A stretch of 64,000 nucleotides of DNA. It comes from Pyxicephalus adspersus (lineage: Eukaryota; Chordata; Amphibia; Anura; Pyxicephalidae). Made by a program: the position numbers and the translations under genes. The notes beneath the pieces were generated by a model that was not told the origin of the DNA, ran no database searches, and was given only the letters and a program-made list of their open reading frames with translations. Within the stretch, counting starts at the first letter, position 1, and every line of letters starts with the position of its first letter. Location: assembly GCF_032062135.1 (NCBI RefSeq), contig NC_092869.1, forward strand, positions 48,013,028 to 48,077,027, written 5' to 3'. Shown here piece by piece: positions 56,400 through 64,000 of this stretch.

Positions 56400-56709
56400 T
56401 TTTAATGTAACATCTGATCAACCTTGAAATGGCCACAATATGACTTCCAGAAGGTACAAGCTTCAATGGCGGACATTCGTATTGACCTCAATGGGCATTC
56501 TGCCACCATCACATTACCCTTCACATGGAGCCAAGTTATGATATAAGGGGCTCGGTTTACAGATGTTTATGTGCATACAATTGCTTATTCACCCATGCCT
56601 ATGAAAGTTATCATTCACCTATTGTGCACAGAAATATTCACATTCTGGCTATAATACATATGCATGAAAGTTGTTTTAACAAGGACGATTTTCTTTTAAA
56701 TGTATCCTG

Positions 56710-57440
56710 TTTTTTTTTTTTCTATAACAGAACAGATCTTGAGGATTGTTATTCAGTACAAATAACCCCCCAATCACTAAAATAACAGCATGGTCTTTCA
56801 TATCAGGGAAAACATGCCACAATTATGTTTCTTAACACGTCAGCCAAAAGGCTAATTCAAAGCCTCGGCGTGTCAAACTATATGTTAAGTGGTAAATTAC
56901 CATCCAGTGATGTAAAACGGGAGTGTCAGATGTGACATCTTCCCGGACATTTCACATTATGATAAGGGTTTAATTTTCTATCCAAACCGTACGGTGAAAA
57001 GGTAAATTGGAGGCAAGTGTTCGACATGTGCATATTAAACTTTGATTTCACCATCCCATACCTGCCTTTCTGATTTGATACTTGCATTCATGCCATTTTC
57101 CCTTTATTTTACCCGCTATCATTTCCTCCGTAATTATTGCATGCATTGAGGTCTTTTCATTGAAGATCATCAGTCAATCTCCAACAACAAAGTCAAATCC
57201 AAGAGATAGACATTTTATTTAATGTAAGAAAAAAGTACGGTGTTGTGAATATTTTAGCCTTTGGTGGCTCTTTCATCCTCGGAGATCACTGTAATTTTCT
57301 ATCATTCCGCCTCCTTGTTTAAACATCTCGAATGTACGTGCCATTATCCCGATACTTTATGGACATCGGATACACCGATGATACTTCATACACCGGTGAC
57401 ACCGATGATACTTTGAATGGTTGACTTGGATGGTATGGCA
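56710..57440. promoter_or_regulatory. Candidate conserved non-coding element
   Basis: Long repeat-free block; 'ccagtgatgtaaaacgggag' and 'tttcctccgtaattattgca' are enhancer-like. Inference. Confidence 0.33.
57366..57412 (+). repeat. Short imperfect tandem repeat
   Basis: 'acaccgatgatacttcatac' is followed by 'accggtgacaccgatgatac', so acaccgatgatactt occurs twice, with partial copies between. Confidence 0.7.
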
Positions 57441-57703
57441 TGGCGGAGACATGAAAAAGAGATGATATACGTAATTAATATATAATAATACAAAATGATA
57501 AATATATTTGTAATCAGTACAAAATGTAATTATCAATAATCTTTATTAAAGAACCATTTGGTGCACTTGCACCTTAGGCTTTGGAAATCTGGTTTTGATG
57601 TTTCATATGAAGAGTGTTGGCACCAAAAACGTGGGCTAAATGGGATGACGTCTCCTGCACGTGTTCTTATCTATCCCAAAAACCTAAATGAGTGCTGGGT
57701 AAA

Positions 57704-57960
57704 GCAGTGTATCAGAGTTTCTGACCTTTTTAACACAGAGAACCCTTGGAATAACTTTCAGGTCTTCATGGCCCCTCTTCTATAATTCCTATATCCGCAG
57801 ATCACAGTGCAACAATATGGTGGTCAGTGGGAAGAATTCCTCCTACATTGCTGGCCATTTTGAAGAATGTCACCCTTACAGATAGCCAAGCAGATCATTG
57901 GGGTCACTTACACTGACCTGAGAGGGGCAAACTGCTCATTGCCCCAGGAACCCCTAGCAG
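57704..57960 (-). mobile_element. hAT-type MITE (cagtgttt family), copy 7, truncated
   Basis: It runs cagtgtatcagagtttctg, then 'ttcctcctacattgctggcc', 'gtcacccttacagatagcca' and 'attgccccaggaacccctag'. It stops at 'gcag', before the far inverted end and the CTCF-like segment. Confidence 0.85.
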
Positions 57961-58739
57961 TAGGCTGATATTAAAGCTGGCCCCGCTGAATGCACATACC
58001 TTATCTTATACCCCTCCCCCCCTATATATTGAAAGATTGTAAGCCCTGTGTAAGATTTAGGTAATGGCTCAAAGTTTAAAAGGAGCTGAGGATTCTTTCC
58101 CCACTTCCATGTTACCATCTTGTGTTACTACTAAATGGCCAAGCACCACCACCATCACCAAGAGCAAGTATTATGGTTGCTTGGGCTTGGTTTCCCATCT
58201 TTCAGGTCAGCCACCAAGAAGGAAACAAATTAGAAGAGATTGGGGTGTTATGGGGTCAAAAATTTGCAATAGGCCTTAAAAAGTTTTGAGTTTAGGTGAG
58301 CAAGGGAACTCAAGAGGCCTGCAAGGAGCATTGGCCTCAATCCTACTGAACACCATTGGGATGATTCGGAACACTAGATGTGCGCTACATCTTCTTGTGC
58401 CTAACCTCACAAATGATCTTATGGTTGGATGGGCCCCAAAATCTCATGAAAAGCCTTCCTAGAAGAATGATAGTATGACCACAGAGGAAGGCTAACTATA
58501 TATTGGTGTTCAGAAAGGTTTTGCCATAAAGTTTTTCTAGGGGGAACAGAAAAAATGTAGGAACAAGGCAGGGCAGTTGGGGAAAGAAGGTGGGATCTGG
58601 AAACTAAGATGATATCCAGTAGTGGTAATAAAGATAAAGTGAACCCGATTCCTATGTTATTGGCCTTGATATCTTTCTTCTGTGACCCCCTGTACTGGGA
58701 AGCTCAGGTGTGGGACAAACAACATAAGGGGGCAATCAC
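57961..58739. other. Unassigned non-coding sequence
   Basis: No gene is supported. 58310-58460 (ggcctcaatcctactgaaca, gaacaccattgggatgattc) resembles the translated-repeat text of an old DNA transposon, possibly a mariner/Tc1 remnant, but this is weak. Confidence 0.3.
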
Positions 58740-59090
58740 CTGAACCATACCCATGGACTAAGAAGAATTGTCCAATCACAAGCTGGTGGCGGGCTGATGA
58801 CCAAGCTCTGTAGCTTAACTGCAGCAGAGAAAAGTCCGGTCTCCAAACAGGCCCGGCCATCAACCAGCTTGTGAAAATCTCCAGCTTGGCTGAACAAACT
58901 TCAGACACAACAACTCTGCTATGTGAATATGTGAACAGACATAGAGAGGGACAAATTGTGCCACTGCATAAAGGCCCTGGACCCTCCTCAGCCAACAAGG
59001 CCCCTATAATGGCCTCAATTCAGTTCGATGGGGTGGCCCCAAGTCAGTTCTGCACAGGGGCCCATTGTTGGCTACTCCACCACACTTGAA
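58740..59090. repeat. Diverged interspersed repeat shared with 21.4 kb
   Basis: See 21361-21660; shared blocks are tgccactgcataaaggccc, cctcctcagccaac and caagtcagttctgca. Confidence 0.4.
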
Positions 59091-59099
59091 AATAATATG

Positions 59100-59900
59100 G
59101 TCCTATAAAAAAATACTTTACATGGTTCCTTTCTACTCATCACTGAAATAAAAACGTATTTTGACCATCCAGGCCTTGCCGGACCTACTTCTACAAAATC
59201 CCGACTCAAACATTTTTTTTAAAACAAAAAGTTTCCTATTACCGAGCGGCAAATTGTCCACTTTCTATGTTTGGGACCGGAGTGCTAAAACTATTCTGGT
59301 TTCCTATTGCACGCAGCTATAAACCTGATGTGTTATTTTAGGTCCGGAGCCCCTTTTTACAATGATATAAAATGCTCCTCTTATTTTACCTGCTCAGAAT
59401 AGCGGCAGAAACTGCTAAAACCCCTCACCATCTGCTTCCTGCGCGGGAGGAAAAAAGAATAATAAATAAAATGCCGCAAAATATAAAAAGAAGCGTTTCA
59501 AATCGTCTGGACGTAAATGCTTTTTTAGCGTTGGATTTACATTTTTAAAAGCATCGATTTCTAATTCCAAACGGGAGGCCGTAAATTCTCAGAGAACGAC
59601 CTAAAAGCGGGAAAAATGTACGCTGAGTGGAGCTCTCGTGTTGATTGAAATAAAGCAGTTCTGTTTTCTGCTGTCAGTACAGAGAGCGTAGATCTGAAAT
59701 CGGCTCGTTACAAGCTACGCTGCCTTGTAAGAATGGAATTAGACCTTCCAGGTCCGCCATGTCAGGGTGAAGAATCGGAGAGTCGCCCCCTATCTGTCAC
59801 CGGATTTGCAGGTATCAAAGCCTTTGCTGGAGAGGCGGAATGCTGAGTACAATAGATGGAGTGCAGAGAGATGAGCGCTGTATGAGACCTGCAAAGGAAA
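59100..59900. promoter_or_regulatory. Candidate conserved non-coding element
   Basis: Long repeat-free block with several AT-rich cores separated by CpG-containing segments (59230-59290, 59570-59720). Among the strongest candidates by composition. Inference. Confidence 0.38.
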
Positions 59901-60200
59901 GAAATAAAGAGCTACATAGAAAACAGAGGGAAATGAAATAAAAGTAACTTGGAATGTGTTAGCTTGGGGCCCCCTTCAGATCTTTCCAGGTTGTTGCACT
60001 GCATTAGCAAACACGTAACAGGTCTGGCTTTTGGATAGGGCACATTGGGCTATTGCCCAGGGCCCCCTCTATCTGCAGGGCCCCTATTGACTGCAGGGGT
60101 GCCTGGAATGCTGTGCGGCTCCCACTTTCTATGTGCCCATTGCCCCATTTCATCTAAAACCGTCCCTGCAATTTAATATATAATGTCAAGCACATGATGG

Positions 60201-60372
60201 GTCTGATTTATTAAAGCTCTCCAAGACTGGAGAAGACAGACTGTGCTGGGAGAATCTGGATGATGCAGCACACCTGGATTTAATTTTTTTTTAATTTTGC
60301 TATTGGTTGTTAAATGTTTTCAACCCTGGACCAGATCCATTCCAGGTTTGCTGGATCCCCCAAATCAGGCTC
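60201..60372. mobile_element. Palindromic hairpin MITE, copy 8
   Basis: 'gtctgatttattaaagctct' with 'actggagaagacagactgtg'; the right side has 'ccaggtttgctggatccccc' and then jumps to aaatcaggc, so most of the right arm is deleted. Confidence 0.82.
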
Positions 60373-61114
60373 AATATGTTAAGGCTGCTCATGCAATACC
60401 AATGCACTGCGAATGCATGCAAGCGGCTCCAAAAATTTACACTTTTGTTTAGTGTCGCAAAAAAAATCAATGGCAGAGTTTTTGCTACATTGGTGCCTTG
60501 CTGGCTGCATTGGTTTCTATTCATATTCTAAAAAAATGGCAACACCATGCACAAATGTATTCTGCAGCGATGCACATTGCAATAGAGTATGGTAGGATGC
60601 ACATTTTATTGCAAGTTACCCCAATGCAAAACTCTATGTAATTCTGAAAGAACTTCACATCGGAGGCAATAAAAAATACCAATGAAAGAGTGAAAACCTA
60701 AAATATTCCAAAGGCTTAAATAATCCTAGCATCATTTTTACTTGTTTTAATGCTGCATTAATTAAAAGAATCCCTGGCGATCCTGCCATGAAAGTACTTT
60801 TTCAGGCTCTTCTGGTTATAAGGTGACAACACTCTGTCTCTGTCTCCTATGTGTTGTCACCTTCTCACGGAGCTTCTAAAGTTTGTTTTAATGGGACTTT
60901 TCATTCTACAATTTTCTTTCATCTAAATCAAGTTGAATTTTAACAAAAACCCTGGCCGGCCATGCAGCCATCACTGGAAGGTATTAGACAGAAAGTGGCT
61001 GCGAGGAGGCTGCAGGAGAAGTGAGAAGCAAGAAAAGAAACAAAATATAATTCAATTTAAATAATGTCAATTTTTTATGATACACCAAGCTTTATCAAAC
61101 TAAATGCCATTCCC
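60373..61114. other. Unassigned non-coding sequence
   Basis: 60380-60600 looks like a CA/TG-rich interspersed repeat. 60700-60780 (tgctgcattaattaaaagaa) may be a short conserved block. Confidence 0.3.
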
Positions 61115-61202
61115 TATGTAATGTACAGCGCTGTGTAATATGTTGGCGCTATATAAATCCTGTTTTTTATATTATTAATAATAATAATAATAATAATAAT
61201 AA
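61115..61202 (+). mobile_element. SINE-family tail with (AAT)n
   Basis: 'tatgtaatgtacagcgctgt', 'aatatgttggcgctatataa' and a long (aat)n. Confidence 0.9.
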
Positions 61203-61229
61203 TTCAATTACAGCAAAACTAAAGTTGCT

Positions 61230-61440
61230 CATTCCAAAATGGTGCTTTTTATTGTAGAATGGACAGACAATGGTATTTCTGTAATAAAACATACTTACCT
61301 GCTTGTTAGTCTTTGCTGCATACAGCTCGGTGCTGGATATGGGGGGTCCCGGGACCCCTTGGAGTATGCAGGAGTTATATCAACCCGGCCTGGCCAATCA
61401 AATCCCAAGATCGTAGAAGAGGAATAGAGAAGGATGGAGG
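61230..61440. repeat. Interspersed repeat fragment
   Basis: 'ttttattgtagaatggacag', 'aaaacatacttacctgcttg' and 'catacagctcggtgctggat' are of the family also seen at 37560 and 53764. Confidence 0.45.
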
Positions 61441-61803
61441 ACATGTGTGAAAAGAAAGAATTGTGATCTCTAGGTTTATTATACTTTCCATAATATTGGA
61501 TTTACCTGATTGCAATGTTACATTTAATTCTGCTTTACATTTCCTTTAGTTCCCATTCATCCCTTGCAGTTGTGATTACCAGAAACACGCACAATCCCAT
61601 GTCAAAGTGCAAATGCAGGTTCATCAAGTAAGTTGAGTGTGAAAGTATTGTTTTGTTGGGCACAGATATTAAACATATACAGGTCTAATTATTATAAATG
61701 ATTTATTGTGCAGAAAGCAAACACAATGTTACATCAATGTGATAATAGATTAGGCTCCATCATTAGGTTAGTCCGTGTTATTCATGTTTTCTAGTCTTTA
61801 GGA

Positions 61804-61819
61804 TCTGACGCGTTTCGCA
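61804..61819 (-). other. Partial gaaacgcgtc motif, copy D
   Basis: The minus strand reads TTTGCGAAACGCGTCAGATCC, matching the right half of motif A. The CTGANGA half is not recognisable (ggttactgcg stands in its place). Confidence 0.3.
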
Positions 61820-61824
61820 AATAT

Positions 61825-62395
61825 TCGCAGTAACCAAATGTAAAACTAAAACATTGCAACCTGAATATTCCTAAACCCCATCAAAGGGCATTTAAATCAG
61901 GTGAATGTCATATTAATATACATCAGCTCTCCAAAACACAAATGTATGAATGTCCCGGAATGGCAATATTCTATAAATCTTCTCCTAATGAAATCATTAT
62001 TATTTTAATATTCTTAAAGTATTGTTTTAACAAAGCAGAACATTTGTATCCTTAAGCCTTTCACTTTCTAAAAACCTGTGAATGTACATTTTGCAGTGAG
62101 ACAATGGCGGAGTGTTACGTACATTGTGAGGACAATACAACACATTGTACACGGATTGCTCATTGGAGTGAGGTGCAGGGTGTCAGGCTGATTGAGCAGA
62201 ATATACAAGATAATGATAATGTCTGCAGGGGAGATCACAGGTCTGTTCAATATATTGCAGCCCCTCATTAACACCTGAGCACCGCATTGTTTATTGATCA
62301 TTAGGTCTGCTGGGTCATCAAAGGGTCATCAGACGCAGGGGTATGATGTATATGTCATGTCTATTACACCTAGGGGCCCATTTATAAAGATTTCT
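61825..62395. other. AT-rich unassigned sequence
   Basis: No gene. It may include remnants of the retroelement carrying motif D. Confidence 0.3.
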
Positions 62396-62522
62396 TAGAT
62401 TGCAAGCTCTTCAGGGCAGGGTCCTCTCCTCTTCCTGGGTCATTGTTTGTATCTGTCATGTGCAACCGCTATTCATTGTACATCGCTGTGTATTATGTCG
62501 GAGATATATAAATAGGATTTAA
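62396..62522 (+). mobile_element. SINE-family tail
   Basis: 'ttagattgcaagctcttcag', 'ggcagggtcctctcct', 'gtttgtatctgtcatgtgca', 'tgtacatcgctgtgtattat', then 'gtcggagatatataaatagg'. Slightly diverged. Confidence 0.88.
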
Positions 62523-62559
62523 TATTATTTTAAATGGGGCAATTACAAAGGTGTCTTTA

Positions 62560-62840
62560 TATAACATAACCATTGCATTTGCTCCATTGACCCGATTGCC
62601 ACTTTAGGCAAGGATCACCAATAGACTGGCGAGCTTACTATTCTCCAGCAGATTTACAGGCACATTTATCAGTATAAACCCAACCTTGGGGCTGCGGTGG
62701 ATCAAGCACAGTTCCAAACACTCCAATTCAAGCAAATGGGAGCAGAAAGGCAAACATTTTTTTGCACACGGCTGCATCAGATCACAATGGTGCCAAGACA
62801 CTTTTGGCCGCACGGTTGCTGCTTAGGATTTGCACATGCT
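62560..62840. repeat. Probable interspersed repeat
   Basis: 'ggggctgcggtggatcaagc', 'attcaagcaaatgggagcag' and 'gcacacggctgcatcagatc' have the CA/TG-rich style of repeats near 22.9 and 27.8 kb. No precise match. Confidence 0.35.
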
Positions 62841-63039
62841 GGTTGACCACTGTTCCGGTATTTTTATCAAGCTCCCTGATTTGGAAGTGATCGCTGCTTT
62901 TGAAAAGTGGCGTATGGATCCACCGATGAGGTGAATGTGTTGTGAATGCCACTTAGAAATATTGCGACCACTTAATCTGTATGTGCATGGAGCTGCAGAT
63001 GGGCAGTGCAGAATATAATGATCAAAGCATTGATTACCA

Positions 63040-63900
63040 TTTATATAATTGTGATCATCGCTTTATAAACCGCATATGACAACGCTGCAGCACATTGCAA
63101 AGCAGAATCTTGGTGTTGTCAGCCTGCAATAGGAAGTCCTGTTATTGGCAGGATCTCTAAATGGGAAACAATATGCAACACAACAAAATGATTTGCTTAA
63201 GCAAACTGTACACAGACAGGCGTGATTCTCACAAAATGGACTTTTACATTCCCTGTGAATTTATCGCCTCTGTAATGCTGCAAACTGGAAGAATTTACCT
63301 ACAGATGTTGATTCCACATTTGACATTTTAAAATGTAATGAATGATGAGGTTTTTTTTCCTTTCATACCGTCTGGCACGGTTTGCCATAAACTTGCACCG
63401 TTGATAGACAGGACTCAGGGCCGTGCAAGCGCAGAGTCACATGGTGCGCGGCCTGCGGCCTGGAATTCCTGGAGCCTGCGGCTCTTTCATCTGCTTGTTT
63501 GTCAGAATCTCCCGGCTCTTGTGTAAACTTCTTCCAAACAGTCTGTAATGTATTAGTTACCTGTCACTGACATCACTTACGAGGTGCCAGCCACACTACG
63601 CCGCAACTCAACTGCCAAAACTGTTAAGTCATCACTTCTGCGATACGGAGGAAAGCGTTGCAGAGTGAATAACATTGCAGGGTGCAGTGCAGCAACGCAG
63701 AAGCTGCAAGCAAAATGATCTAAGCTGCATGAAATATAAATATATCCACATCTGTCCTATGCTTCCTTTTGCAGCATATCTGCTTTACATTTCCACAATT
63801 CAATACATTACAATTTGTTTTTTATTATTATTTTTTTAATTAATATTTATGGTCAAAGATTAAATATTATTTTAAATTGCAAACAAGTTTTTGTGATGCT
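63040..63900. promoter_or_regulatory. Candidate conserved non-coding element
   Basis: Repeat-free; a CpG part (63400-63490 and 63590-63660) sits between AT-rich flanks, and 63780-63900 is very AT-rich. Inference. Confidence 0.35.
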
Positions 63901-64000
63901 TTATTTGGTAAGATATTTTTTATTTCAATATTTTTTGTATTTTATTATTTTTTATCTGATTTTTATTATATTATTTTTACCACCTGGCATTTGATACTTT

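Noticed and set aside
58310..58460. Tc1/mariner transposase remnant
   Set aside because: Only a short suggestive phrase (caatcctactgaacaccatt) is seen; no frame carries catalytic residues, so it is kept only as a weak note.

Overview
The window is non-coding DNA from a vertebrate nucleus, most likely a frog and probably a ranoid (true-frog-like) neobatrachian. Three things point there. One is a full tRNA-derived SINE whose tail ends in 'gcgctatataaat' plus (AAT)n. Another is many tail-only copies of that family. The third is several short non-autonomous DNA transposon families that I know as common in ranoid genomes. Nothing resembles bacterial gene organisation. Every long open frame is short, isolated and without protein-like character, with one exception: a decayed or partial coding fragment on the minus strand at 23592-23997, which I could not name. 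There is one assembly gap (39345-39762).

Layout. Two kinds of DNA alternate. The first is interspersed and tandem repeats: (i) eight copies of a palindromic hairpin MITE at 6.5, 9.8, 22.0, 25.2, 41.6, 43.9, 53.5 and 60.2 kb; (ii) seven copies of a hAT-type element with cagtgtttctcaac-like ends at 19.4, 38.0, 42.7, 42.9, 44.4, 56.1 and 57.7 kb; (iii) two copies of a hAT MITE with gggtcggcaaac ends at 39.9 and 51.0 kb, and a larger related element at 33.0-34.0 kb with a perfect 8-bp target duplication; (iv) a full SINE at 43.3 kb, a diverged reverse copy at 14.8 kb and many tails; (v) minisatellites with units of 10, 32, 60 and 71 bp, and a large degenerate array at 48.5-49.7 kb. The second kind is blocks of 250-900 bp with no recognised repeat, mixed base composition, retained CpGs and homeodomain, SOX, GATA or E-box-like motifs (for example 1.9-2.6, 7.5-8.3, 12.8-13.2, 26.1-27.1, 38.3-39.1, 46.0-46.5, 49.7-50.5, 52.3-52.9, 59.1-59.9 and 63.0-63.9 kb). 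These look like candidate conserved non-coding elements. That reading rests on composition alone and needs alignment to other vertebrates.

Overall the window reads as a gene desert or a very large intron, perhaps the regulatory landscape of a developmental gene outside the window. The observations most worth following are hammerhead-ribozyme-like motifs at three loci, CTCF-like and ZNF143-like motifs carried by repeats, the unnamed coding fragment, and the well-delimited hAT element with internal repeats.
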